Origin: Mesostigma viride
Lineage: Eukaryota; Streptophyta; Mesostigmatophyceae; Mesostigmatales; Mesostigmataceae
Reading direction: 5' to 3'
Length of the DNA stretch: 47,500 nucleotides
Assembly: GCA_009746045.1 (NCBI GenBank)
Contig: RPFO01000164.1
Span: forward strand, 180,001-227,500
The notes under the pieces were generated by a model. That model searched no databases. It saw only the letters and a list, made by a program, of their open reading frames with translations, and had not been told where the DNA came from. The translations under genes were made by a program, and so were the position numbers. Below, piece after piece: positions 28,353 to 37,230 of this stretch (positions within the stretch are counted from its first letter, which is position 1; the number at the start of each line of letters is the position of its first letter).

Positions 28353-28976
28353 TGGACCAACGTGGCGTGTGCGACCGATGTGCAGGCGGTCTTGGGGGCC
28401 GTAGCAAGGCAGCATCCGAGTGTGTCTGCGGAGGTAGCATTGCCTTCCCACCTAGTCACGCAGAAGGTGGATAGCGAGGATCGCCCACCGTATGCACGCG
28501 TCAACCGGGTAGGGAGCCCCATGTGTGCACTGCCGACCCTGGTCAGTTACCAAGGGTCGACAGCATACCGTGATCGGGGTAAGGGTCTCGTTTGGGACAC
28601 TACCACCGGTCTGTTGGTGCAGCCACCCGCAGAATTTCGTGAGGCCAGCATGGGTTTTCATGTCGGGGCCTCGGCGCTGCCGGGCGTGCTCGAGAGTGAG
28701 CGCTGGTCTTTGATAGGCCAGGCTATGTCGGTGTTGCAGGTCGGGTATGTGCTGCTTGCATCGGTTGCCGTGCGCCAGTCTGGGGGGGCGTCCCCAGCCA
28801 ATCCGCCTCAGCAGGTTGAGGCGCGCGCAGCCAAACTGAAGCGCCCTGCAGCGACGGGGACTTCATCAGCATGGGGGTGGCGTCTGCGAATCATGGGACA
28901 GGTCCTCGCCCACCCCACAGGGCATGCAGTTAAGGCAGGCACATCAGCTCAGCTCATTTGGGTTTTACCAAATTAA
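28353..28976 (+). CDS. C5 DNA methyltransferase, C-terminal part (after a frame break)
   Basis: Dropping the TGCA at 28349-28352 lets motif VIII continue as Tyr-Trp-Thr-Asn (WTNVACATDVQAVL), an R-x-R-x-x-W-x-N pattern common in this enzyme class. It is followed by RVNRVGSPMCALPTLVSYQG, STAYRDRGKGLVWD (motif IX-like), EFREASMGFHVG and LIGQAMSVLQVGYVLLASV (motif X-like helix). A basic tail (QQVEARAAKLKRPA) leads to a stop at 28976. These are the parts that close the catalytic core, so the enzyme was complete in the parent element and is split in this copy. Confidence 0.65.
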   Translation, partial: WTNVACATDVQAVLGAVARQHPSVSAEVALPSHLVTQKVDSEDRPPYARVNRVGSPMCALPTLVSYQGSTAYRDRGKGLVWDTTTGLLVQPPAEFREASMGFHVGASALPGVLESERWSLIGQAMSVLQVGYVLLASVAVRQSGGASPANPPQQVEARAAKLKRPAATGTSSAWGWRLRIMGQVLAHPTGHAVKAGTSAQLIWVLPN

Positions 28977-29027
28977 GCTGAGTGGCCAGCCGCCATGGTG
29001 GCGCCGGAGATTGTGGCACGCAGACGC

Positions 29028-29113
29028 GACACTTGTCCATCATCTTCTTCCAAATCACGGAGAGGCACTATAGGCCCCCCATGTCCTCTACTAGCTGTTC
29101 TTTGAAGGTGCCA
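29028..29113 (-). mobile_element. LINE ORF2 C-terminal fragment, minus strand
   Basis: The reverse complement matches 41085-41150 (TTCAAAGAACAGCTAGTAGA, GGACATGGGGGGCCTAT, GATTTGGAAGAAGATGATGG), with a 2-base insertion. It encodes TFKEQLVEDMGGLCL, the end of a LINE ORF2. It lies immediately after the retroelement stop codon and marks where that element is cut off. Confidence 0.75.
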
Positions 29114-29580
29114 TGAGACGCCATGCCCTAGCTTTTTTGTATAGCTATGCTAATCTTCCGGCCCCCATGACAGGCTCCCCCTTCGCTGGGCGGCATAGCT
29201 TGAAGATCATGAGGATGCAAGTGCCCTGGTGCACCTAGAGCAAGGGTCCTTTACATTCCCACCCTTGCAGGAAGTAGCTTAGAATGTATGATAGGCCATA
29301 TGCCCCTTCTCTGGGCTATTGAATTGAATTGAATTGAATTGTAACATAACTCCGTTGGGAGTATATGTAGCACATAGCCCAGAGAAGGGGCATATGGCCT
29401 ATCATGTACATTCTAAGCTACTTCATGCAAGGGTGGGAATGTAAACAACACTTGCTCTAGGTGCACTAGGGCATCTGCACCACGTACCCAGAGTTTCAGG
29501 CAACACCCAGCTGAGGGGAGCCTGTCATAGGTGGGGAAGATCAGCACAGCTATACAAAAGCTAGGGCATGGCTTCTCAGC
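29114..29580. repeat. Two inverted copies of a LINE 3' region around a (GAATT)n tail
   Basis: The left arm (29114-29315) and right arm (29365-29575) are reverse complements at about 80-85%. Both contain GCCATGCCCTAGCTTTT, GCACCTAGAGCAAG, ACATTCCCACCCTTGCA, AGTAGCTTAGAATGTA and GGCCATATGCCCCTTCTCTG. Between them lie (TGAAT)n and, on the right copy, the terminal hairpin ACTCCGTTGGGAGT. So two elements of one family face each other tail to tail. Confidence 0.85.
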
Positions 29581-29633
29581 AGGGAGTGACCCCCTGCATG
29601 GGCACGGCATAAGCTAGGGGACGGGACACCCCC

Positions 29634-29657
29634 GAATTTTTTGGCGCCAAAAAATTC
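29634..29657. repeat. 24-bp perfect palindrome
   Basis: GAATTTTTTGGC followed by its exact reverse complement. A weaker echo (GAATTTTTTGGTCGCGCGGAAT) lies at 29886-29907. It may be an end of a small, unrecognised element. Confidence 0.7.
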
Positions 29658-31914
29658 GCGCCGGAGCCGAAGGTCACAAATTTCACGTGCACGGTGCGCG
29701 CACCCCTTGCGGAAGTGGCCATGGCGACTGCGTTCAGGCGAAACTACCACACTAGGGCAGGCGAAATGCAAAAATTTTACCCGAATCTAAAAGGAGATGA
29801 GTTTATGATGTTAGTTTGTGGCGGAAATCAGCTGGTTTACAATATCGCTGTTGTTTTTTTATGCCATCGGCATGGGGGGTAATCTGAATTTTTTGGTCGC
29901 GCGGAATGAAATAGAATTCATGATAGCGGCTGTAAAATAGCGGTTTTGGGGGCTGTTCTGACCTTGAAGCAGGCATTAATATCGGTTGCATCGAATTCTA
30001 AACCGAGCTGGTGCTTTTTGCCAGATTTTCGGCCATTATCGGTAAGTAATTGTTCAGACCTGCGCAGTGCGTGTCTGACCTGTCCATGGAAGAACGGCTG
30101 TTGTTGCGCGCCTGGGCGAGGGATTTACGAGGGCAAGGTATAGATTTGTCGCGAACGTTATCTGCTATCGGTGCTTTCTTCTATGAGCTCATCGTTCGAG
30201 GTTTTTTGCGTTCTTTTTGGGCAGTTTCCGCCAGCTAGCTCGCCGTCGCTTGCCGTTGTGTTGTCGAATACCTGGCAGCTTTAGATTGTTTTCGTTGATG
30301 TCGTGATCAGGGCCGCTTCAGTCGCAGCCTATAGCTCTTCGGGAAGGTATAAGGCATTTCATAAAACGTGTTCTGGCAAGGATGTTGTGCGTATGGACGC
30401 TTCTTGTTGTTTGAGAGTGACGCACCCTCTCCTCACAGGCCGCAGCGGCATCACAGCGCTCATGCGGTGAAGGGCCGCCAATGGTTTCTTTGCATTTTAT
30501 CGTGCAGGGATGGAAGTGTTATAGTGATGATGATGTTGGAGATATTGCATTTGTGTGACTGCATGTAGATAGCTGGCACCAATGGTTGTTTGAGCTTTCC
30601 TTTGTTATGATGATGTGACAAGACTACAATGTGCTGAGCCAACCATGGTTGACATGCATGACTGCATGCAAGCTATATATACCATGTTCTTACTTGGTTC
30701 CTTGCCCTCCATAGTCCCAGTTTGTCATCCATGCCGGGGAGGACAGTTTAGGAGGTGTTGTTGTGTTGATTAGCTTGGTTGGCATCAACCTTACACTCTA
30801 ACCTGGGAGAAACATAGGAAATGCCGCTTAGGCATGTTAGGGCTACCACCGTCAAGGCTATGCACATATTTACAAGGCTGGCCATGCTGGAGGGATGATG
30901 AAGACATATGAGGTGCGTGGCCACCCCTTTGTACTTTGTAAACATACTCTGCATGGTTTTGGTGCATGTTGGATGGCATATTAAGTGGCACTGTGGGGTT
31001 ACTAACTTACTGAGTGGTCCTTAGCGCCTTGTCATGTGGTCATATAGGAAACCCATCAACTTGAGCAGTTCTTGTCGCAATGACCCCCCACATTGAGCAT
31101 GCGTTGCCGCCAGCGTGCAAGAGTTGATTATGTGTGCTTTGGTCAGTTTGCAGATGTCTTTGATGAAGAAGGAGGTGCTAGTGTGGCTAAATGGTTACTC
31201 TAATTTCCTTGTAGCGTCTACATGGGTGGCTGTCTTGGAATGGTTGTAACTTGGGCAGTTCTTGTCAGAATGGCGTCAAACCTTGAACATAGGAGGTACC
31301 ATATGTGCAGAGAATGGTAGTATGTGGTTTGGCCAGTTTTCATGAGGCTTAGATGTATAAAGGGGTGTTAGTGTGGTTAAATACTAGCTAAAACCTCCCT
31401 TAGCTTCGTCACAGGTGGCAATCTAGGAATATCCATCAAATAGGGCTGCGCTTGTCAGAATGACCTGAAAATTTGGGGCTGCATGTCCCCCAACCTCTAG
31501 TATTTGGGAATATATGATTTGGCCCTATTCCATGTGTTTATGATTTGATAATTTTTTTTTTCATTAAAAAAGTACCCTTTTTGCGGGAAAATCCATCAAT
31601 GTGTGTAAACATGATTATTTTGTGCTCAAAATTAGGTAGCATTTCTCAAAAGTCAGGGAACTATATGGGAATATATGATTTGGTCCCAATATGTTTGCCC
31701 ACTGCCCTAGGAAAAATGTGACTAGAATAGCGTCTTTTTCTATTTTTAGCGCGTTACCGGTGCCCTGTGGGGGCTAGTACCCCCCCCAAGTGGCTGGAAA
31801 TTTTTTTTTTTATCATATTAATGGTCCCCAATCATCATTGGATTTTTAGCACATGCATAGGTATGGTTTCCAGAAAAGTGCCCTTTAGGGGTGTCCCCTC
31901 CCCTTAAATAAAGC
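29658..31914. other. Gene-free stretch
   Basis: Only short frames without motif support. Near 31540-31830 there are A/T runs and phrases repeated at intervals: TATATGATTTGG occurs near 31509 and again near 31671, and TTAGTGTGG(T/C)TAAAT and related words occur near 31170 and 31365. This suggests old, degraded tandem repeats of about 180-200 bp (31020-31700). Confidence 0.35.
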
Positions 31915-33600
31915 TAGGTATCATCTGGAGGGTGGCTCATCATAGGCACACATGTACATGACTAAAAAGGCTGGGCTAGGCTGGTATAGTGCCTGTAGTA
32001 GGCGGGCATGTACAAGGCCACTGTCTATCTATTCTACACTACTGCTGCTGTATTCCCCTAGGCTGGGGCTGCCGGAGTCGCTGGGGCCGCGGTGGTCGAG
32101 GGGGTCGCGTGCCAGGGCTTGTGGCCGACGTAGATGCCCGCCCCCTTCCAGTACACCGGCTGGCCCGCCTTGGTCTGCCGGAGCTGGAGGTAGGTCGGCC
32201 ATAGCTCCCGTCGCCGTTGTTGCTGCGCCAGCGTCAAGTCGTCGTCCACGGTGAAGGGAGTGTTCTCGAGCCGCTTGCGGCGTCTGAGGAACGAAACCTT
32301 GTCCGCTGGGCTGTCAAAGATGAGAAGAAGCGGAGGCGCCCCTGCCTTACCCCGCGCGCGGGGTAGGCGGTGGGCGGTCAGCTTAATCTCACCAAGGCTG
32401 CATGCGTGCAAGGATTTTGCTCTCAAACGCACGTGCAAGCTTCTCGGAATTCTCACCCTCCACCAGGTCGAAGTTCTTGAGGATGGCGTTGAGGCTGCGC
32501 TTGGATCGAGCTCGGCCTCCTCGCGGAGGTCAAGCGTCTGCCGCTGGAGCTGGGCTGCGACGGCGGAGGTGGTGGAGGTGGTATGTTGCTTAAGCATGTC
32601 CGTCCAGGTGGTGATGGGAGGAGCATCGCCGGCCAGGCCAGCCGGGGCTGGCTTGGCGGCAATGTCCTTCACCGCCTGGGCGGTGACTCCTGCGGTGTTC
32701 TGCAGAACCTCGATAGCGATGGCGTTGTCCTTAAGACGCTGGTCGATGTCACGGAGCTGGGCGGTGATGGCGTCGGAGGTGGAGGTGGTGGCGGTGGAGG
32801 AGGCGAGGAGGGTGGAGGTGGCGGTGGAGATGCTGGAGGTGGCGGTGCCGGGAAAGGAGGGGAAGCTCGGCAGTCAGCGTGCCGCCGATGGCCGCCACAT
32901 CTGCAGCAATGGGGTCCACGTGCTCCTCGAGGACCTCCTTAAGGAGTGAGCGGATGGAGGATTCGGTTAAGGTGGTGGTGAGAGGCTTGGAGGGCCAAAG
33001 CTCCCCGATGGAGCGTCCAAGGAGGGAAAAGAGAGCGAATTGCTGGAGGTAGGGGCGGTGGAGGCTGGGAATGGTGTCGAAACAGGGGATACGAATCCAG
33101 CGAGGGTCAAAGAGGCGACCTTGGTTGAAGAGCTGCTTGCATAGTGCAAGAAGCGAGGCGTGCGTTCCATAAAACACGCAGACCAGGATGCGTTCCGTGG
33201 TAAGCGTGTCAAGGTAGCCGGGCTGGCTGGCTTCGGCGACAAAGTCGAGCTCTACCCAACTCGGCTCGGCAGAGCAACTGCGCTTGGGTTCAGGCGACGC
33301 TGCGGGCGAGGCGGGCTCAGCAGGGGGCTGGGCGACCACTAGAGCTTGGCTAGTGGCGCTGCTGCCTTCTGGGCCGGTTGGCGAAGCTGCAGCCGGGGCT
33401 GCAGACGTATTTTCATTGCTGAGCGCAGCCGCCAGGCTGCGTTGCGTCGAGAGGCGTTTGCTCATCGCATAGTGCGTTATAGCTTCGGAAAATTATATCA
33501 GCATGTGCGTCTAAGAAAGACGAAGCGATTGTGATATTCACAGCTGAATTCGGTGCTCAAACGTGAAAGTTATGAGCTCCGACAGCCATGGCTACGTCGT
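31915..33600 (-). mobile_element. ORF1-only (half-LINE) element, copy 2, near full length
   Basis: From the 5' end on the right: a UTR shared with copy 1 (33466-33600), a broken ORF1 (33465-32058), then the 3' UTR shared with 12655-12815 (ATTCCCCTAG, GTCTATCTATTCTACACTAC, GAGGGTGGCTCATCATAGGC in plus-strand reading). ORF1 is followed at once by the 3' UTR, with no trace of endonuclease or RT. The same is true at 12.5 kb, so the family seems built this way. Confidence 0.7.
32058..33465 (-). pseudogene. LINE-type ORF1 protein, frameshifted
   Basis: The first part (33465 to about 32750) starts MSKRLSTQRSLAAAL, with an Ala/Pro-rich start and PEPKRSCSAEPSWVELDFV. The second part (32672 to 32058) has the helical region and the RRM-like end: LTAHRLPRARGKAGAPPLLL, IFDSPADKVSFLRRRKRLEN, FTVDDDLTLAQQQRRRELWP. 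The two lie in different frames, with a repetitive (CCACCTCCG)n-like junction at 32770-32850 where slippage is likely. It is homologous to the ORF1 at 13728-15118 (same PPxLLxFxSPxDKxxFLxRRKRL core). Confidence 0.7.
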
Positions 33601-33660
33601 GGCTCGTGGCTCGTGGCTCCCGTAAAATGAGGTGCATGGGAATCTCTGGCTCTGGACTAT

Positions 33661-33720
33661 GTGCGACATATACTCCCAACGGAGTTATGTTCCTAGTTAA
33701 TTAAGTAATTATGCCTATGC
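33661..33720 (+). mobile_element. LINE 3' end with hairpin and TTAATTAA tail
   Basis: TATACTCCCAACGGAGTTATGTT followed by CCTAGTTAATTAAGTAATTA. The ACTCC/GGAGT arms form a short hairpin. It is the same end as at 37185-37234 and, inverted, at 29346 and 33826. Confidence 0.75.
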
Positions 33721-33799
33721 AGAGAGACGCTCTCTGTTGAGAAGCCATGCCCTAGCTCTTCTATAGCCATGATGATCTTCCTCCCCCATGCCGGGATTA

Positions 33800-34175
33800 A
33801 AAAATTAAATTAAATTATAACATGCCTCCGTTGGGAGATCATGTAGCACATATTCCTTGATGGGTGGTGGAGTGGAGAGAGCCGCGTAATTGGACTAACC
33901 TAACGCTTATCTAGCTAGTCTAGAAAAATCCTAACTACCCTACTCATCAAAACGCCTCCTCCTCTTTGGTGGAGGTGGCTTGCCCACAGGGTGAGGGTCG
34001 AGCGTGTGAGCCTTGACAATCTTCTTCCACCGCGTCTTGTTCTGCATGGCAGTCCAAAGAAGGGAGAGAGAGTGGATGCGGTATTCAAACTGGGCTGGGA
34101 CCAGTAGGTCATCCAGCAACATCTGGACGTAGTTCGTGGCATGTTTCCCTACCCTTTTGGGGATGCCGGGATCCC
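33800..34175 (-). mobile_element. LINE ORF2 C-terminus plus 3' end, minus strand
   Basis: The minus-strand frame ending at 33940 reads KRVGKHATNYVQMLLDDLLV, then YRIHSLSLLWTAMQNKTRWK and PPPPKRRRRFDE. The Trp-rich, basic end fits the extreme C-terminus of a LINE ORF2. About 100 bases on, the hairpin CTCCCAACGGAG and an (ATTTA)n-type tail at 33797-33823 close the element. It is 5' truncated, as most LINE copies are. Confidence 0.55.
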
Positions 34176-34666
34176 CTTAGTTAATTAATTAATCCCCTTA
34201 GTTGGGTTGAACCCGAGACAGCATGGTGGTGCCGGTGTCCTTGAGGCACCTAGAGCAAGTGTTGCCTACATTCCACTCTTGCAGGAAGTAGCCCAGAATG
34301 TATTAACCCCTCAACCGTCTTTGACTCGTGACTAAAATGAGTCACGAGTTGCACAGTATGCCACAGGTGCCCCCATTCAGCCTAATTTTTTTTTCTAGAC
34401 CATACTAGGAACCAAGCATAACCATATTAGGGCCCACCTGGGGGTATAGTGGGTGGTCCCAGTGCTAGCCCCCCCTGCTCTATAAATAGCCCCCCCCTCA
34501 GGGGGGTACGGTGAGTGTGCGCGGTGACACCCTTATAATGGATGATAGACCCCTTTCCTCAATGAGTTGACCCTGGGGTTGGTTTTGTAGATAGATTTTT
34601 TAGTTAGGATGGGATACAAACACTAAAAATTGTAACTCCCCCAGGGACCCATCAGCTGGTGCTAAA

Positions 34667-35135
34667 AATAACTGGTGACTATTTTGAGTCGCGAGTATTT
34701 GGGGGGCTAAAATAGGCATCCTAGTTCAGTTTTGAACATGGAAACGATAGGTAAGCATGGAGTATGGGCAAACATGCATGCTAACACTTATTCCAACCTG
34801 TGTGCCACCAATACCTGCCATAACCACTGCAGGTCCCTGCCGGATATGATTGGAGACGACTACGCGCGGGCCGCGAGTACGGGGTTCACAACCTTATCAT
34901 GCATGATGGAGCACGTATACCTTGGATTTCACCCTAGTATTTCAGGGGGGACTGCAACTGTACCCAAGCACTACATCCAAACACTTACATGTCTTGTTTC
35001 ACCCAGGGACCCACAAGATAATGCTAAAAATAGCTGGTGACTATTTTGAGTCACCAGTTTGGGGGGGGCTAGAATAAACATCCTAGTGCAGTTTTGAACA
35101 TGGAAATGATAGGTAAGCATGAAACATGCATGATT
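34667..35135 (+). repeat. Direct duplication of about 110 bp, spaced 364 bp
   Basis: CTGGTGACTATTTTGAGTC, then TTTGGGGGG, CATCCTAGT(T/G)CAGTTTTGAA and CATGGAAA(C/T)GATAGGTAAG occur at 34670-34770 and again at 35034-35130. The two copies differ by a few bases. They lie inside the PiggyBac-type element. Confidence 0.8.
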
Positions 35136-35399
35136 ATGTTTATTCCAGCCTATGTGGCACAAATATATGCCACAATAAGCGTAAATGCTTGCAGACCCGC
35201 TGATACTGTGGTACTTATTTTTACATGCATGATGGACCTTGCACACAAAGTCAAAACATCCCAGCACTCCTAGATAAATTAGTGACCAAGGGACCATGCA
35301 TGCAGTAACACTGAAAATTGCCAACTAGAAATAGGTGGCACTGTGACCATCACGGAGCAGATTTTCAAACTGCACAAGTTATGCATAAACATGAAAGCT

Positions 35400-35552
35400 A
35401 ATAAGACATGACCATGAAACAATAACCCATGCAGGCTAACAACATGAAACCAAATAACACATGCACAGGTGGGACCATGAAACAATAACCCAGGCTAACA
35501 ACATGAAACCAAATAACACATGCACAGGTGGGTCCATGAAACAATAACACAC
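35400..35552 (+). repeat. Tandem repeat of about 63 bp, 2.4 copies
   Basis: The unit begins ACCATGAAACAATAACCCA and ends AACACATGCACAGGTGGG. Copies start near 35408, 35472 and 35533, the last partial. Confidence 0.85.
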
Positions 35553-35650
35553 ACTTCAAACCATGCCGGCCCATGGTGATACACGGCGCGCATGAGCGCG
35601 GGCAGGAAAGGCCAAATGCCATGCCACGTAGGCAACAAATGCTAGCATTC

Positions 35651-36840
35651 TTAGTCAGCCTCCGTAGGACTATATCCCAGGCGGACATGCTCCGCCCTGA
35701 GATGGCGGCGCCGCGCCACCCCCTTGAGCTTCCGGGTGGTGGCTGCTGCCCCCCTCGTGGTAGTGGCGCCCTTGAAATTCTTGGCGCATTCGCCACGCTG
35801 GGAGAGGCGCTGCCATACCCGCTGCTTCGTCACGTTGAAGTCCAGCCCCTCCACCTGCCCGGAGTGGAAGAGGCCGAAGCAGTTCCGCTCGCTGTTGCTG
35901 CAGAACGCCATGTCACAGTGCTCGCACATGACCGAGGTCTTGTGCTTCCTGCCTTGCGCGCAGCACAGTTGGCACAGCACCTGCTCCACCCAGAAATTTG
36001 CCCATCTCATGCATTGTTAAGGGGTGCCACTCACGCTCACCTGGCTTGCCCGCCCCCTTGAGCTCAGCATAGTCGTTGGTCTCCTTGACAATCTTGGCCA
36101 CGACATCACGTTGGGACCAGAAAAGGGAGAACAGCCCGAGGGGCCCAAACTTGAGCTGGGCAGGGGAAAGGTTTTGATAGCAGGCGGTACCCGTCATCGG
36201 CGACAGCACCGGAGTATCGGGAAAAGGAAACACACCTGGCATCGAGCTCAGCCTCACCGCTCGGCACCGGACCCTCCGCACCCTTCTGGTAAACAAAGTC
36301 GTCATCGGAAGCGTCCGAGACAACGCTCTCGCTGGCCGCCGCCTTGGTCTGACGGCGCCTTTTCGGGGCGTGGCTGATGGCTGGGTTCTTCTTCGGGTTG
36401 CCGACAGCGCGCTTCCCCGGCTCGCGTCGCTTGACCGGTGTGGGCAGCTCGATATCCTCGGATTTGTCGTCGTCGTCCTCGCCGGCGTCAGAATCGCTAT
36501 CCTGGCCCTGCTCGCTATCATCGTCACTGCTACCTGCCGTTGGGACCTTCCTGGCTGCGCATTCTTTCACTAGAGCTTCGTACTCATCTGAGCTGCACGA
36601 ATATATGAAAATCTGCTCACGGGTGAATGGGTACGTGAGCTTGTCGTCCGGGAAATAGCACCGTGCACCATCTCCGGACCTGTTCACTGTCACTACCTTG
36701 CCCAGCAAACGTACCTCGCTGTGTTTTTCCCCATACTGCTCTATCGCCCAGTCTAGTCCGAATTTTTCCACAGGCACTGCCATGAAAATGCCCTTCTTTA
36801 CCTTGAAAGTCCGTATATCTGCCTGCATTTCGTCCGCCAT
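35651..36840 (-). pseudogene. PiggyBac transposase remnant (ends kept, catalytic middle lost)
   Basis: Starts at 36840 (MADEMQADIRTFKVKKGIF). An acidic, Ser/Asp-rich region (about residues 100-135) and a basic stretch (HAPKRRRQTKAAA) follow, typical of the N-terminal part. A frame change near 36240 leads into LFWSQRDVVAKIVKETNDYA and WHPLTMHEMGKFLG, the start of the DDE_Tnp_1_7 domain. Near 36000 the sequence jumps straight to the C-terminal Cys-rich domain (LCQLCCAQG, then MCEHCDMAFCSNSERNCFG), which normally follows more than 300 residues later. The catalytic Asp residues are therefore gone, and this copy could move only with help from another transposase. Confidence 0.75.
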
Positions 36841-37155
36841 GTCTACGTCCGCGCTCCCCCCTTTTTGCGCATCCTTCGTTTTCGTACGTTTTTGTCAATT
36901 TTTTTTACCGCCCAAACCTGCATGCACCAGGGTACCCTGTTGACTTTGACCAGGGTTTCCACCCTGATACGGTGGTCAAATACGGTCAGACAAGTGTCCT
37001 ACGGATAGAGTGAATCTAGATCTTTTCGGTGGTCTAGTTGGTTCCCGCCAAAACCTTCCCGCCAAATCCCTACAGGGCGCACAAACTCATGCCGAATGTG
37101 AGGCATGAGAAAAACTCGCAGTCGAAAATCGGCACGAGGACGGTTTAGGGGTTAA

Positions 37156-37230
37156 AAGCCATCTGCCCCTTCTCCGGGATATTTGCTACATGTACTCCCG
37201 ACGGAGTTATGTTACTAATTAATTAATTAA
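37156..37230 (+). mobile_element. LINE 3' end interrupted by two PiggyBac-type insertions
   Basis: GCCATCTGCCCCTTCTCCGG, then GCTACATGTACTCCCGACGG and AGTTATGTTACTAATTAATT. It is the direct continuation of the stretch ending at 34302 (AGTAGCCCAGAATGTA), as shown by the uninterrupted copy at 29114-29420 (inverted). The TTAA tail received the second insertion at 37231. Confidence 0.8.

Larger units (their letters stand above)
24229..28976 (+). mobile_element. Retrotransposon coding for Gag, protease and DNA methyltransferase (defective, truncated)
   Basis: A single plus-strand series of reading frames encodes Gag with CCHC knuckle, retroviral-type aspartic protease and a C5-cytosine DNA methyltransferase. 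The series is broken at three points (near 25530, 26200 and 28349). The leader contains a TATA-like TTATAAAGCC at 24451. No reverse transcriptase, RNase H, integrase or 3' LTR follows: from about 29028 the sequence is minus-strand LINE. Retrotransposons that captured cytosine methyltransferases are known from Klebsormidium and Symbiodinium (established knowledge). This is probably such an element or an independent case. Confidence 0.75.
34303..37155. mobile_element. PiggyBac-type transposon, internally deleted, with TTAA duplications
   Basis: TTAA at 34303-34306 and 37152-37155 flanks inverted ends: CCCCTCAACCGTC on the left, and GACGGTTTAGGGG on the right, which reads CCCCTAAACCGTC inward. 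The TTAA target and CCC(T/C)-type ends are diagnostic of the PiggyBac superfamily. A minus-strand transposase remnant lies at 35651-36840. A subterminal hairpin with perfect 10-bp arms (ACTCGTGACT/AGTCACGAGT) is at 34324-34349. The element sits inside a LINE 3' region. Confidence 0.85.

Noticed and set aside
32251-32949. Plus-strand frame of 232 codons rich in Val, Glu and Gly
   Set aside because: Antisense of the second ORF1 copy, over the slippage-prone GGAGGTGG repeat.
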